Assembly (NCBI RefSeq): GCF_002964575.1
Contig: NZ_POQQ01000026.1
Location: 1 to 64,000 of the forward strand
DNA from: Streptococcus suis
Lineage (GTDB): Bacteria; Bacillota; Bacilli; Lactobacillales; Streptococcaceae
DNA length: 64,000 bases
Direction: 5' to 3'
Part shown: piece by piece, positions 34,977-45,209 of the stretch
Position numbering within the stretch: position 1 is the first letter of the stretch
Layout: each line of letters opens with the position of its first letter
Notes under the pieces: generated by a model
The model's input: only the letters and a program-made list of their open reading frames with translations
Database searches by the model: none
Told to the model about the DNA's origin: nothing
Program-made: the position numbers and the translations under genes

Positions 34977-35642
34977 CTAACGATCAAAGCGAAATTCTAA
35001 CATATCATTGATCTGTCGATTTGCTCTCATCAATCTAGTAAATAATTGACTAGCTAATAAGCCCATGGTTTGATAACTCTGTTTCATTGTTCCAAAACCA
35101 AATTTCAAATCAAGTGTATCCCGCATGACGAGAAATTCTTCCAAAAACATGAAGATAAAACGATACATAAAGACAATAACTTCCAATAATTCGTTTGGAA
35201 TACGAAAACTTCTTAGCAAGTCAATCAACTGTCTAAATGGTACAGTAAGAACAAAAAAGTAGGTAGACATCAAACAAGCATAACTTCTCACAAACACCTC
35301 AAGGGTTTGAACTAGACTGGCCTGGCTGATGACTGCATAGCCCTTCCACAAAGGCAAGGCGAGAAGGACATCCTGCGAAGGAGATGCTTGAAAACTCACG
35401 GCCATGGTTACTAAACTGATAAGAACGAAAGGCAGGGTTAACAATAGCCATTTTGCATAGGTTTTCCAATGTAACCTTGCTACATAACAAGTCACCGGAA
35501 ATACGGCCACTATAATAGCCCATTGTAGGCTAGGAATTCCTGTAAAAGAAATTCCTAGCAACAATAGGTAAATCCCTAATTTTACTTTGGGAGATAGCCC
35601 GACCAGTCTGTTCTGGTAGGCGTATTGATCAATGATTAACAT
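34977..35642 (-). CDS. cbiQ: Cobalt ECF transporter transmembrane subunit CbiQ
   Basis: This membrane protein of about 221 residues has around five membrane helices; the coupling-helix region with RSFRIPNELLEVIVFMYR is intact, as is the conserved LKFGFGTMKQSY. It connects CbiO to the metal-binding CbiM. The start is set at 35642, where AAGGGAAAG precedes the ATG and cbiN overlaps by 14 bases; the longer frame lies in cbiN. Confidence 0.92.
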   Translation of the reverse strand: MLIIDQYAYQNRLVGLSPKVKLGIYLLLLGISFTGIPSLQWAIIVAVFPVTCYVARLHWKTYAKWLLLTLPFVLISLVTMAVSFQASPSQDVLLALPLWKGYAVISQASLVQTLEVFVRSYACLMSTYFFVLTVPFRQLIDLLRSFRIPNELLEVIVFMYRFIFMFLEEFLVMRDTLDLKFGFGTMKQSYQTMGLLASQLFTRLMRANRQINDMLEFRFDR

Positions 35643-35910
35643 ATTTCTTTCCCTTATGATAACCCAATACATAGGTAATAATACCAACACCAATGCTACC
35701 TTGAAGCGTGAAGAGAAGACTCTCAATTTCGCCACTAGCTGGTTCGTAAATCGAAGCAAACCATGGTTCATAGTCTGGATTAACCTCTGTAATGGCTACT
35801 TCAGCTCCCCCATCCGAACCACCAAATTCAGCATCTTTAGGTGCTAGGAAAAAGGCACCGACAGCAATTAAGACACAGGTCAATAACAAGAAAATATTTT
35901 GCTTTTTCAT
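35629..35910 (-). CDS. cbiN: Cobalt transport protein CbiN
   Basis: This 93-residue protein has two membrane helices flanking an extracytoplasmic loop that contains the CbiN signature PWFASIYEPASGEIESLLFTLQ, given in part. It is the small helper needed for metal loading of CbiM. It lies one base from cbiM. Confidence 0.94.
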   Translation of the reverse strand: MKKQNIFLLLTCVLIAVGAFFLAPKDAEFGGSDGGAEVAITEVNPDYEPWFASIYEPASGEIESLLFTLQGSIGVGIITYVLGYHKGKKYVNH

Positions 35911-35911
35911 C

Positions 35912-36634
35912 TTAGAATACCCCTACTTCTTCTTTTTTAGCATTGGCTACAACCAAGTTATACAATACTACTGACAAAAGACCTTCAATGATAGCGATTG
36001 GAATCTGTGTAACCATGAAGACACCCATAAATTTCATTGCAGCACCAACGACACCTGCTTGTGCATCTGGAAAGGCCAATGATAATTGTAGCGAAGTAGT
36101 TAAATACGTTGCCAAGTCAGCTACAAAGGCACAGAGGAAAATAGCCACGCGCTTATTGACTTTCATAGACAGAGCTAATTTATAGACAAAGTAACCGACA
36201 AATGGGCCTACGACTGCCATTGAAAATCCATTTGCTCCCAGAGTTGTCAAACCACCGTGAGCCAAGAAAAGAGCTTGGAAAAGCAAACAGATTGTTCCTA
36301 AAACTACCATGACACTTGGACCAAACATAGCTGTACCAAAGCCGACACCTGTTGGATGAGATGTTGAACCTGTTACAGATGGAATTTTCAGGGCTGACAG
36401 AATAAAGACAAAGGCACCTGACAAAGCCAAGCCAACCTTGCTTTCAGGATTGCTCTGAACCGATTTTTTTAGTTGAAACAATCCATAAAGGAAGAAGGGT
36501 GCAAAGATAGCAAACCAAAGCAAGGCATGTGCAGGTGGTAGGTAACCTTCCATAATGTGCATGGCTGCTACTGGCGTAGCTGTAACTAGGGTCAGCAAAG
36601 CAACAAGTGCTAAAAGATTCAATAACTTTTTCAT
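35912..36634 (-). CDS. cbiM: Cobalt-binding substrate subunit CbiM
   Basis: This 240-residue protein begins with a 24-residue signal-like segment ending VAA. The conserved [14 protein letters not shown] follows, in which Met, His and the backbone bind cobalt after cleavage. A second metal-region motif, [18 protein letters not shown], is present. About six membrane helices follow. The MNQO order is standard for cobalt ECF transporters and marks cobalt, not nickel, as the likely cargo. Confidence 0.95.
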   Translation of the reverse strand: MKKLLNLLALVALLTLVTATPVAAMHIMEGYLPPAHALLWFAIFAPFFLYGLFQLKKSVQSNPESKVGLALSGAFVFILSALKIPSVTGSTSHPTGVGFGTAMFGPSVMVVLGTICLLFQALFLAHGGLTTLGANGFSMAVVGPFVGYFVYKLALSMKVNKRVAIFLCAFVADLATYLTTSLQLSLAFPDAQAGVVGAAMKFMGVFMVTQIPIAIIEGLLSVVLYNLVVANAKKEEVGVF

Positions 36635-36653
36635 GTTATTCTCCTTTAATTTT

Positions 36654-37349
36654 TTAATGTTTTTTGACTAACATAGTTGAGAAATAGGATAATGTTTCAT
36701 CCTGAGAAAGATTGGCAATGCCACGACGAATCTCTTGTTGTTCTGTACTAGAACGACTAACAAGAATCGTTTTTTCAAGCAGATCAAACTGTTTTAACAA
36801 GGGAAGCACTTCAGCAAGATGATTGGCCACCTTCATGATAACAACCGTTTCATGTGTTGCTAATACAGCCTCTAAGCGTTGAACACCTGCAGTCGCTGGA
36901 ACAACTGCAAAGGATTCCTCATCCATGACCAAGGGCAAGCCTGCTTCTGCAGCGATACTGTTATAAGATGTTATTCCAGGTATGGTCTTGGTTTCGATAC
37001 GGTTTCCGATAATATCTAATAGATAACTATAGGTACTGAAAACCATGGGATCACCGAGAGTGATAAAGCCTACATTCTTACCTGCTCGAACATCTGCAAC
37101 AATTTCCTCAGCGATTTCTAGCCACTGACTTTCTTTATGCGACTTATCCCGCACCATTGGAAAATGCCGTTGCTTGATGGTCAAGTCTTCGCTAACATAG
37201 GGACTAGCAATTTCTAGTGCTAAACTTTTGGTGCCTTTCTTGGCTTCGGGAGTATAAAGAATATCAAGCTCTCCTAGGATACGACTGGCTTTTACTGTCA
37301 CTAACTCGCTGTCACCAGGTCCAATACCGATTCCATAAAATCTCGCCAT
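36654..37349 (-). CDS. cbiL: Cobalt-precorrin-2 C20-methyltransferase CbiL
   Basis: This 231-residue SAM-dependent tetrapyrrole methylase has [19 protein letters not shown] at the start, [16 protein letters not shown] and [17 protein letters not shown], the pattern of CbiL/CobI. It adds the C20 methyl group. It is placed between cbiK and cbiM. Confidence 0.93.
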   Translation of the reverse strand: MARFYGIGIGPGDSELVTVKASRILGELDILYTPEAKKGTKSLALEIASPYVSEDLTIKQRHFPMVRDKSHKESQWLEIAEEIVADVRAGKNVGFITLGDPMVFSTYSYLLDIIGNRIETKTIPGITSYNSIAAEAGLPLVMDEESFAVVPATAGVQRLEAVLATHETVVIMKVANHLAEVLPLLKQFDLLEKTILVSRSSTEQQEIRRGIANLSQDETLSYFSTMLVKKH

Positions 37350-37358
37350 AAGCTACTC

Positions 37359-38126
37359 CTATTCAATAATTTTACTAAGGTGTTGAATATATCTATCCCG
37401 AATAGCTGCATATTCTCCTAAACCAATTAAGTGAGGTATCACTTCATAGCCGCGTTGGCTAAAGTAGGTATTCCACGAATCTTCATCGTCTGACACCATA
37501 TCATTGGTTGCATGTTCTCCCGCCACAAGCATGAATGGTGCTAAATGCACTTCTTTGATTCCCTTAGATTTTAATTTCTCCTCAATCTGCTCAACAGGTG
37601 GATAGCTTTCTACACAACCAATATGGACTGAGCTCCCTGCCAACATATGATCCAAAGCCGCATAGGCTACAAAAGCATTATGTTGGCTTCCATGTCCCAT
37701 TAAAACAGTAGCTGCCTGTTCACCAAAATGACCATATTGGTCAATCAGTACTTGCTTGACTTGCTGATAGTCGTCTTCACTGTGGAGCAAGGGCTGACCA
37801 ACTTTTATGATGTCAAAATAGGATTGGAATTCTTTTGATTGATTCAAGATTTTTTCAAATTCAGATCCAGCAATAATGTGTAATGGTTGAATGTAAACTT
37901 CTCGAATACCCTCATCCTTCATTTGTTCCAGAGCTTGTTTAACAGTTGGAATGTCCAGTCCCTCATTTTCCTTTATGCGTTTTAAAACAACTGTGGAAGT
38001 AAAGGCTTGATAAACAGCATACTGGGGAAAAGCGTCTTTAATGGCCAATTCACAGGCACCAATCGTTTTTTGTCTGGTTTCTGGATGAGTTGTTCCAAAA
38101 CTCACCAATAATATAGCTTTTGTCAT
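37359..38126 (-). CDS. cbiK: Sirohydrochlorin cobaltochelatase CbiK
   Basis: This 255-residue anaerobic, ATP-independent chelatase has the metal-binding histidines in VLMGHGSQHNAFV and VAGEHATNDM. The N-terminal LLVSFGTTHPETRQKTIGA is typical. Its presence commits the pathway to early cobalt insertion, i.e. the oxygen-independent route. It overlaps the cobA fusion gene by four bases. Confidence 0.95.
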   Translation of the reverse strand: MTKAILLVSFGTTHPETRQKTIGACELAIKDAFPQYAVYQAFTSTVVLKRIKENEGLDIPTVKQALEQMKDEGIREVYIQPLHIIAGSEFEKILNQSKEFQSYFDIIKVGQPLLHSEDDYQQVKQVLIDQYGHFGEQAATVLMGHGSQHNAFVAYAALDHMLAGSSVHIGCVESYPPVEQIEEKLKSKGIKEVHLAPFMLVAGEHATNDMVSDDEDSWNTYFSQRGYEVIPHLIGLGEYAAIRDRYIQHLSKIIE

Positions 38127-39577
38127 AGAGTCTCCTTTATTAAAATATCACGGCATTTATCCCGAACAGCTAGAATAGTTGGTTGGTCCGTTTCAATAAT
38201 ATTTGAATAGCCTGCTTCCACCAGCTTATCACGTGTTGTTTCTCCCATAACGATAATTGGCAGTTCCTGAAGGTCTAGCCCTGTTTCCTCCACGAGAGTC
38301 ACAAAATTAGCCGCAGCAACTGAATTTGGCAAGCAAACACAATCAAGATTCGTCCAATCTTGAGGACTTAATTCTTTATCAAATGCAAGACTATGGGTGA
38401 CCAGCACAGGGAAGTCATATAAGCTTCTTAAATCTGCCAGCTTGTGTTCTGGAGCCACTAAATACCAAGAGTCCTCAGTCTTTTCTAGTAAATCCTTAAT
38501 GACCGGATCCTTACTTTGTATCCCTTTTGCTACCAATAAAATCCCTGCTTCTTCCAGTGTCTTAGCAGTATGGTGACCAATGGCTGCAAATTGAACATGG
38601 GATAGACTTCGTAAATCAATCCCTTCTTCTCGCAATCGAGCTAAGAACAGCTCCCAACTCTGCCTATCAGAAAATACCATTCCATCCACTTGTGACCAAT
38701 CTGGTAGTTCAAAGGCCAGCTTGTTAACCCGTGTACGACTTGGAAATTTAACCAAGGTCGCTCCATCATCTTTTAAGTAGATTGGTAACTTCCCAGTCGC
38801 AGAATCTTGTAAAAAGATTCGCTTGCCATGCAAGGGAAGATGTTCATAGAAATTTAATTCTTTCCTGAACGAAACCACATCACCTACTAGGATGATAGAA
38901 GGAGCTTTCATATTCTCTTGCAGGGCTAATTCTTCAATGGTAGCTAAGGTACCGTCAATAGAACGTTGGCTTGGATGGGTTGCCCATTCTACAATAGCAA
39001 CAGGGGTATCCTTGGAAAAACCATTGTTGACAAGTTCTTGTGTAATAAGCGACAGATTTTTCATCCCCATTAAGAAGACTAGGGTACCTTTGAGCTGACT
39101 AATAGCTGCCCAATTCAGATTTTCCATTTCATCCTGCAGGTGACCTGTAAAGACATGGAAGCTGGTCGCCTTATCCCTAAAAGTCATTGGGATGCCTGCA
39201 TAAGTGGCTCCTGCAATAGCGGATGTGACTCCTGGAACAATCTCAAAAGGAATTCCAGCCTCTACCAAGGCTTGTGCTTCCTCACCACCTCGTCCGAAGA
39301 TATAGGGATCTCCACTTTTCAGTCGGACAACACGTTTGTTTTCCTTAGCTTTCTCAATGAGAATTCGCTCGATTTCTTCCTGGCGAATGCAAGGCATGCC
39401 TGGTTTTTTTCCAACATCAATCAGCTGACACTTGTCTGATAGATAGGAAAACAAGTCCTGATTAACTAGACGGTCATAAACCAAAACATCTGCTTCACGC
39501 AATCTTCTAGCACCCTTGACCGTTATCAGTTCAACGTCACCAGGTCCCGCCCCCAACAAACTTACAAATCCTGTCAT
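38123..39577 (-). CDS. cobA: Uroporphyrinogen-III methyltransferase fused to uroporphyrinogen-III synthase (CobA-HemD)
   Basis: This is a fusion of about 484 residues. Residues 1-245 are a SUMT ([52 protein letters not shown]) that makes precorrin-2. The remaining 240 residues are HemD-like (GMVFSDRQSWELFLARL, HTAKTLEEAGI, PIIVMGETTRDKLVEAGY). Such fusions are common in Firmicutes. The second HemD domain duplicates the stand-alone hemD at 28.7 kb. The start at 39577 has AAAGGAG; the longer frame lacks one. Confidence 0.93.
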   Translation of the reverse strand: MTGFVSLLGAGPGDVELITVKGARRLREADVLVYDRLVNQDLFSYLSDKCQLIDVGKKPGMPCIRQEEIERILIEKAKENKRVVRLKSGDPYIFGRGGEEAQALVEAGIPFEIVPGVTSAIAGATYAGIPMTFRDKATSFHVFTGHLQDEMENLNWAAISQLKGTLVFLMGMKNLSLITQELVNNGFSKDTPVAIVEWATHPSQRSIDGTLATIEELALQENMKAPSIILVGDVVSFRKELNFYEHLPLHGKRIFLQDSATGKLPIYLKDDGATLVKFPSRTRVNKLAFELPDWSQVDGMVFSDRQSWELFLARLREEGIDLRSLSHVQFAAIGHHTAKTLEEAGILLVAKGIQSKDPVIKDLLEKTEDSWYLVAPEHKLADLRSLYDFPVLVTHSLAFDKELSPQDWTNLDCVCLPNSVAAANFVTLVEETGLDLQELPIIVMGETTRDKLVEAGYSNIIETDQPTILAVRDKCRDILIKETL

Positions 39578-39594
39578 TCTAACTCCTTTCATTG

Positions 39595-40368
39595 TTAAAC
39601 TATTTGGCATTCGTTTTGAACTATTTCTATGTAGTCTTTTAATTCTTCTATGGACGACACCTTCTTAGGATAGTCCACCTTAGGCCTGCCGATAATAATG
39701 CAATCGACACCCAATTCTTGACAGCCTGTGATTTTCTCACGAATACCACCAACACTGCCACTTTCTTTGGAGACAAAGGCTTGAGCCTTGGACCGTAAAA
39801 TCAATTCCTTGTTGCACTCCTTGGAAAAGGGTGCCTTAATGGCATCAATCTGATCAGCGACCATGCCCAAGCGTTCGCAAGCCAGCAAAACCTCAGAAGT
39901 TGGAAGAACACGGGCCACAATTCGTACATTAGGTAAGCCCTTAACAAAGAGGGGCAAGGTCTTACTTCCTGTTCCCAAATAAACAGTAGAGTAGCCTTTT
40001 TCTTTTATCAGAGAAATAGCTTCTTCTGTAGAGTTTACCACTAGGGCTCCCGTCAAATCCCCCGTTTCCTTCCGCTCATACCGCAGGTAAGAAATCCCAG
40101 CAAGCTCTGCTGCTCTCATAGCCTCCTTGGAAACCAAATCAGCAAATGGGTGAGTGGCATCGATGATTTCATCCACTTGGTGTTCTTGGACAAAACTGAC
40201 CATATCCTCTGCCGTCAAACGCCCCTGAATGACTGGTTGACCGAATTTAGATGCCAGATGTTTCCCATAATCTGTCACCACCGATGTTGTTACCTCGATA
40301 TCTAGATCATTTAGCAGAGCCAAAATCTCTGTGCTATCTGAGGTTCCTCCCAAGAGTAATTTCATCAT
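39595..40368 (-). CDS. cbiJ: Cobalt-precorrin-6A reductase CbiJ
   Basis: This 257-residue protein has the CbiJ/CobK pattern: KLLLGGTSDSTEILALL at the start, IDATHPFADLVSKEAM, ISYLRYERKE and SKESGSVGGIREKI. It reduces the macrocycle after CbiD/CbiG ring contraction steps. It overlaps cbiH by four bases. Confidence 0.93.
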   Translation of the reverse strand: MMKLLLGGTSDSTEILALLNDLDIEVTTSVVTDYGKHLASKFGQPVIQGRLTAEDMVSFVQEHQVDEIIDATHPFADLVSKEAMRAAELAGISYLRYERKETGDLTGALVVNSTEEAISLIKEKGYSTVYLGTGSKTLPLFVKGLPNVRIVARVLPTSEVLLACERLGMVADQIDAIKAPFSKECNKELILRSKAQAFVSKESGSVGGIREKITGCQELGVDCIIIGRPKVDYPKKVSSIEELKDYIEIVQNECQIV

Positions 40369-41090
40369 AGAGTGTATCCTCTAGGAGTGACCATGCGACC
40401 ATTTTTGATATAGGTTTCTTTATTTCCAACGATAACAATAGTTGTCATATCGACCAAGGACTCATCCAAGTCTTTAATGGTTGTTAAGATATACTCCTCT
40501 TTCTTTCGACCAATATCCTTACCGATGCCGACAATGGTATCTGGTGATTTATACTCCGCAATGATTGAAAGGGCTTTGGACAGATGGTCCGGCCGACCCT
40601 TGCTACGTGGATTGTAGAGACAAATCACAAAATCACCCTGTGCAGCTGCGTGGAGTCGTTTTTCAATAACAGGCATAGGAGTCATTAAGTCACTCAGACT
40701 GATATGACAAAAGTCATTCATCAAGGGAGCCCCCATAATTGCTGCAGCACCCAAGCTAGCTGTAATGCCTGGAATTACCTTAACTTCTAAATCAGAATCA
40801 TCACCAATCAGCTCTAAAATCAAGCCAGCCATGCCGTAAACGCCTGCATCACCACTGGATACAACACCGACATTCTTACCTGTTTCCAAAGCCAAATCAA
40901 TCGCTTTTTGGCAGCGTTCAATTTCTTTCCGCATACCTGTCGCCACTAATTCCTTACCTTCTACCAAATGCAGAATCAAACGCATATAGGTCGAATAACC
41001 AACAATAATCTCACAATCCTCGATAGCCTTGAGGGCTTCTCCAGACATTAGTTCCTCTTTCCCAGGACCTAATCCAATCACATAGAGCAT
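40365..41090 (-). CDS. cbiH: Cobalt-precorrin-3 C17-methyltransferase CbiH
   Basis: This 241-residue methylase starts LYVIGLGPGKEELMSGEAL and contains GYSTYMRLI, VSSGDAGVYGMAGL and ICLYNPRSKGRPDHL, the pattern of CbiH/CobJ. It methylates C17 and drives ring contraction. It follows cbiG by 20 bases. Confidence 0.95.
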   Translation of the reverse strand: MLYVIGLGPGKEELMSGEALKAIEDCEIIVGYSTYMRLILHLVEGKELVATGMRKEIERCQKAIDLALETGKNVGVVSSGDAGVYGMAGLILELIGDDSDLEVKVIPGITASLGAAAIMGAPLMNDFCHISLSDLMTPMPVIEKRLHAAAQGDFVICLYNPRSKGRPDHLSKALSIIAEYKSPDTIVGIGKDIGRKKEEYILTTIKDLDESLVDMTTIVIVGNKETYIKNGRMVTPRGYTL

Positions 41091-41110
41091 AGCATTCTCC
41101 TTTATATCTA

Positions 41111-42157
41111 TTAGTTTATAGGGACTTTACCTAAAGCAAAGGTACACCCATCTTTTGCAAATCGATTTGTTAGAACCTGGCCATCGCTGGCAAGGTCTGC
41201 ACTAGCAAGCGCCACACTTCCTACCCCAACTGTTTTTTTCACGAAATCCGAACAAGGATACTTGTCAGCAACCTTCTCTAAGTCCTCCTTGCTATACACA
41301 TCAAAGGGGCAAGATAGTTGTTCTGCTAAATCCAAAATGGCCTCTTCATCCTTCTTGATGTCAATACTGACAATCCTCGCAATTTCGGTCTGTTCAATAC
41401 CTTGTTCCTGACAAAATTCTTGAAAGTTCCGATAAAAAATCTCAGAGGATACATTTTTTCGTGCCCCAACTCCAAGTACATAGGGCTTAGGATAAATGAC
41501 TGCAAGATGTTCACGTTTGCTGGCCATTTCCTTTGTCTGCAAGAGAATAAGAGGGGCATCTCCAGCTAGGACTTCTTCCACTTGATTGGCTTCAAGAAGG
41601 CTTAAGCCCCGCACATCTTCTATCCAAGGTTTTTCTTGGTAAAAATAGACCCTTTCCCGATTTGCTAACAAGCCATTAAATTCCTTGACCAAGGGGCGTA
41701 GGTCAGATCGCCAACCATTGACGGATTTGGCAAGGGTATCCAGGGCAACAACATTTTGAACATCCGTTGCCGTTGTAATGACTGGATTAGCTTCCAGAAG
41801 AGTAGCAATTTCCCTAGTCACTTCATTGGCTCCACCCAGATGACCACTTAGTAGACTAATGACATTTGTCGCATTTTCATCTAGGACAATGACGGCTGGG
41901 TCTGCTGCTTTGTCCTGAACAACAGGGGCAATGGCACGGACAACAATTCCGGTCGCCATGATACAGACCAGAACGTCCACTTGTTGAAAGAGCTCTGCTA
42001 TTGCCTGAGTAGGACGCTTATCAAAACCTGTCACCTGATTATCTGCCAATTTAGCTAGGCTATAGATATGACAGGGACGTGCCCACTTGCTTTTCAACCT
42101 TAGAGCCGTTTCTTTGCCAGTTTCTGTTAGGGCAACAAGGGCAACCTTACTGGGCAT
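41111..42157 (-). CDS. cbiG: Cobalt-precorrin 5A hydrolase CbiG
   Basis: This protein of about 348 residues has [16 protein letters not shown] at the N-terminus, the conserved [32 protein letters not shown] and a C-terminal [13 protein letters not shown] domain. It opens the delta-lactone and releases acetaldehyde. The open frame begins 42 bases earlier; I chose the ATG overlapping the cbiF end, but either start is possible. Confidence 0.92.
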   Translation of the reverse strand: MPSKVALVALTETGKETALRLKSKWARPCHIYSLAKLADNQVTGFDKRPTQAIAELFQQVDVLVCIMATGIVVRAIAPVVQDKAADPAVIVLDENATNVISLLSGHLGGANEVTREIATLLEANPVITTATDVQNVVALDTLAKSVNGWRSDLRPLVKEFNGLLANRERVYFYQEKPWIEDVRGLSLLEANQVEEVLAGDAPLILLQTKEMASKREHLAVIYPKPYVLGVGARKNVSSEIFYRNFQEFCQEQGIEQTEIARIVSIDIKKDEEAILDLAEQLSCPFDVYSKEDLEKVADKYPCSDFVKKTVGVGSVALASADLASDGQVLTNRFAKDGCTFALGKVPIN

Positions 42158-42920
42158 GGCTACTTTTTCCATGGCGATACTCGTGTTCAAATTCTTCATG
42201 GTAAAGTTTTGAATAATAGAATTCCTGACCTAGAAAATCACCAACCAGAATCAGAGCCGTCTTACTGATATCCGCTTCTTTGACCTTCTCTGCAATCGTT
42301 TCGAGTGTGCCAAAAACCTTTTTCTCCTCTGGCCAAGTTGCCTTATAGATGACCGCAACAGGTGTAGTGGTCGGATAGCCACCTTGAACCAATTCTTCCA
42401 CCACTTTTTCAATGCCTTGAATAGATAGGAAAATAGCCATTGAAGTACGGTGTTGGGCATAGCTTCGTAAGGACTCGCGTTCTGGAACAGGCGTACGGCC
42501 AGCCATGCGGGTAATGATGACACTTTGGGAAACTTCAGGCACTGTGTATTCTGTTCCAATACTAGAAGCCGCTCCTAAGAAGGAGCTGACACCTGGAGTA
42601 CAATCAAATGTAATTCCTCGCTTCTTCATCTCCTCAATCTGTTCACGGATAGAGCCGTAGATGGAGAAATCACCTGTCTGTAAACGAACAACCTCCTTGC
42701 CCGCCTTGACACCTGCTTCCATGACATCAATAATTTCCAACAAATGCATTCCTGCACTGTCATAAATTTCTGCACCTTCCTTGCAGTAATCCAATAGGGC
42801 TGAATTGACCAAGGAACCTGCATAAATCACAACATCCGCCTGGGATAACTGCTTATACCCCTTCAAGGTAATCAGTTCCACATCACCAGGACCTGCACCA
42901 ACAAAATGTACTTTCGACAT
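42147..42920 (-). CDS. cbiF: Cobalt-precorrin-4 C11-methyltransferase CbiF
   Basis: This 257-residue methylase has [52 protein letters not shown] and [18 protein letters not shown], a clear CbiF/CobM set. It methylates C11. It lies five bases after cbiT. Confidence 0.95.
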   Translation of the reverse strand: MSKVHFVGAGPGDVELITLKGYKQLSQADVVIYAGSLVNSALLDYCKEGAEIYDSAGMHLLEIIDVMEAGVKAGKEVVRLQTGDFSIYGSIREQIEEMKKRGITFDCTPGVSSFLGAASSIGTEYTVPEVSQSVIITRMAGRTPVPERESLRSYAQHRTSMAIFLSIQGIEKVVEELVQGGYPTTTPVAVIYKATWPEEKKVFGTLETIAEKVKEADISKTALILVGDFLGQEFYYSKLYHEEFEHEYRHGKSSHAQ

Positions 42921-42925
42921 TCTCT

Positions 42926-43489
42926 CTACTCCTTTTTAGCTTTTTGACAAGAAACCACGATTGTTGGATTCTGTGGTTTGAAGTAATGACCTTTTCCTAA
43001 ACTTGTCCAGTTGCCAACTTGTACTGAGGTGAGTTCTAGGTCTTCCCAATTCATGGTTTCAGCAATCTGGGCTGCCTCTAAGGCATTTTCCAAAAGTATA
43101 AAATTCAAGACCAGCCTGCCTCCAGGAAGGAGAAGTTTCTGACACCAGTCAAAAATTTCCTGCATGTTTCCACCAGTCCCACCGACAAAAATAGCATCGA
43201 AGGGACCTTGCAGTTCAATCGGTGCCTTCCCTTCATAAAGAGTGATGTTTTGGCACTGAAATTTCTCTATATTTTGTCTGGTTAGGGCTAAAGCATCAGG
43301 ATTCTGCTCCACAGCTACTACCTCTAACTGAGGATAGCTACAAGCCGCTTGAATCGTAACACTACCAGTCCCAGACCCCACATCCAGCATCCGTCTAGCA
43401 TGTGTCAAATCTAGTTTATCAATGCTAATGGCGCGAATCTCTGATTTTGTCATAGGGACCTTGGTCCGAATAAATTCACTATCCTTCAT
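42926..43489 (-). CDS. cbiT: Cobalt-precorrin-6B C15-methyltransferase (decarboxylating) CbiT
   Basis: This 187-residue class I SAM methyltransferase has the nucleotide site [28 protein letters not shown] and [13 protein letters not shown], with the CbiT N-terminus [15 protein letters not shown]. It decarboxylates and methylates at C15 in partnership with CbiE, whose gene overlaps it by 11 bases. Confidence 0.95.
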   Translation of the reverse strand: MKDSEFIRTKVPMTKSEIRAISIDKLDLTHARRMLDVGSGTGSVTIQAACSYPQLEVVAVEQNPDALALTRQNIEKFQCQNITLYEGKAPIELQGPFDAIFVGGTGGNMQEIFDWCQKLLLPGGRLVLNFILLENALEAAQIAETMNWEDLELTSVQVGNWTSLGKGHYFKPQNPTIVVSCQKAKKE

Positions 43490-44087
43490 CTACAATTACC
43501 ACCACATTCATTTTATAGTCACGATCAACCACATCTTCTGCTGCTAGAATACTGATTTCCTCATCTTCGTAGCTCAGATGTTCACCGACAATGATTTTCC
43601 GTTTAAGTCCCCTTTTGAGGACCTCCTGCGCAATTTGATAGGGACCAACCTGGGCATCTGTCACCATGAAGACCTTGGGCAAACTCATGATCAAATCAAA
43701 GTTTGGAAGCTTAGCATGACTACTAGTTAAATAAGCATCATTCATAGGCAAACAAACCTTGCTGGCCAAATATTGCATGGAGCTAATCCCCGATAAAATG
43801 CTAACTCTACCTGGAAACTTCTCAGACATCCACTTGCCCAATCCGTAGATCAAGGGATCTCCTGAAACTAAGTAAACTATAGAAGCTTCTAGGGGATATG
43901 TTGCCAATAAGGCTTCTAGGTCTTTCAATTTTTTAGGAGCTATAACCCCTTTCTCCTTGAGCCTATCAGGAAGGACTTCTAAATGACGCTCGCTTCCCAA
44001 GATATAGTCTGCCTGCTCACAACGATCCAGTTGACCAACCAGACAGTAGGCTGGATTTCCTGGACCAATGCCAATCACATCTATCAT
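43479..44087 (-). CDS. cbiE: Cobalt-precorrin-7 C5-methyltransferase CbiE
   Basis: This methylase of about 202 residues starts MIDVIGIGPGNPAYCL and has YLVSGDPLIYGLGKWM and GISSMQYLASKVCLP. It methylates C5. In other bacteria CbiE and CbiT can be one polypeptide (CobL); here they are separate but overlapping. It overlaps cbiD by four bases. Confidence 0.94.
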   Translation of the reverse strand: MIDVIGIGPGNPAYCLVGQLDRCEQADYILGSERHLEVLPDRLKEKGVIAPKKLKDLEALLATYPLEASIVYLVSGDPLIYGLGKWMSEKFPGRVSILSGISSMQYLASKVCLPMNDAYLTSSHAKLPNFDLIMSLPKVFMVTDAQVGPYQIAQEVLKRGLKRKIIVGEHLSYEDEEISILAAEDVVDRDYKMNVVVIVDEG

Positions 44088-45208
44088 GACCACTCCTCCT
44101 GGATTTCCGCTAAGCTTTTGGTTGAAGCTAGGTAGCCATCCTCTGTTCCAAATAAGACAACATCAATGGTCACCGTAGGTTGACGGTACTTGAGCAACCG
44201 CTCTGTCTTAGCCTTAATCTTGTCTGCTAAAATCTGATAAATCCCTTCATATCCATATTCTTTGATAATGGTTGCTGCTGCATCTGTTGTCAAACAAGCA
44301 TTGACCTTCTGTAACATTTCCAGAGGAGCACCCATGAGGGCTAAATTAGCTATTAAGGTATCAATGCGTCCGTCAGAATCCTTACTATGAGTGGACATGG
44401 TTCCCGATGCAACCTTGACTAACTTGCCCATATGCCCAACCATCAGTACCTTTGTAAATCCAATTCTCTGAACTTCTTTTAGAACGTGCCCCACAAAATT
44501 ACTCATATTGACAATCTGCTCTTTGGGCAGGCCTAGACCATCCATTCCAAAGGCTTCGCCATATTTGCCAGGCGATAGGACAACGGAGCGATAGCCTTTA
44601 TTATAAAGCATGGACAACTCGACTGTAATGGCTGCCTTCCAGCTATCTTCAGACATGGGATTGACAATCCCCGTAGTACCTAAAATAGAAATACCGCCCA
44701 AAATACCCAGCCGTGAGTTATAGGTTGCCTTAGCAACTTCCTCGCCTCCAGGAACAAATATCAAGACTTTTGCTCCACAATCTGGACCAATCAAGTCACG
44801 AACATGTTCTTCAATCATCCTTCGAGGGGTTGGGTTTATAGCTGCCATACCGACCGCATTGGCCAGACCAACCTCCGTCACCCGACCAACTCCCTCACCT
44901 CCATCAATTTCAATTTCCGTCTGATGGGGCAATAAGGTAACCGTTGAAAAAATCAATAATCCATGGGTCGCATCGGCATCATCGCCTCCATCTTTTTGAA
45001 TAGCTGCCGTAGCTGTTTGTTCACCAAAGGAAGGCTTGTGAACGTCCATAGTAACTTGAACGCCTGAAGCCGTTTTTACCGTCACCTTCTCCTCGATTTC
45101 CTGTTGTAAAATCATATTTACAGCTGCAACGGTCGCCGCTGTCGCACAGGTTCCTGTCGTAAAGCCTCTTTTTAGCTTTTTTCCATCAACATAAACATAT
45201 TCATCCAT
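44084..45208 (-). CDS. cbiD: Cobalt-precorrin-5B C1-methyltransferase CbiD
   Basis: This 374-residue protein begins with the diagnostic GFTTGTCATAATVAA (near residues 15-29) and contains GEGVGRVTEVGLANAVG, GILGGISILGTTGIV and KVLMVGHMGKLVKVASG. It methylates C1 in the anaerobic pathway, and its presence with CbiK and CbiG confirms that route. It lies one base after the neighbouring cbiC paralogue. Confidence 0.96.
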   Translation of the reverse strand: MDEYVYVDGKKLKRGFTTGTCATAATVAAVNMILQQEIEEKVTVKTASGVQVTMDVHKPSFGEQTATAAIQKDGGDDADATHGLLIFSTVTLLPHQTEIEIDGGEGVGRVTEVGLANAVGMAAINPTPRRMIEEHVRDLIGPDCGAKVLIFVPGGEEVAKATYNSRLGILGGISILGTTGIVNPMSEDSWKAAITVELSMLYNKGYRSVVLSPGKYGEAFGMDGLGLPKEQIVNMSNFVGHVLKEVQRIGFTKVLMVGHMGKLVKVASGTMSTHSKDSDGRIDTLIANLALMGAPLEMLQKVNACLTTDAAATIIKEYGYEGIYQILADKIKAKTERLLKYRQPTVTIDVVLFGTEDGYLASTKSLAEIQEEWS

Positions 45209-45209
45209 C

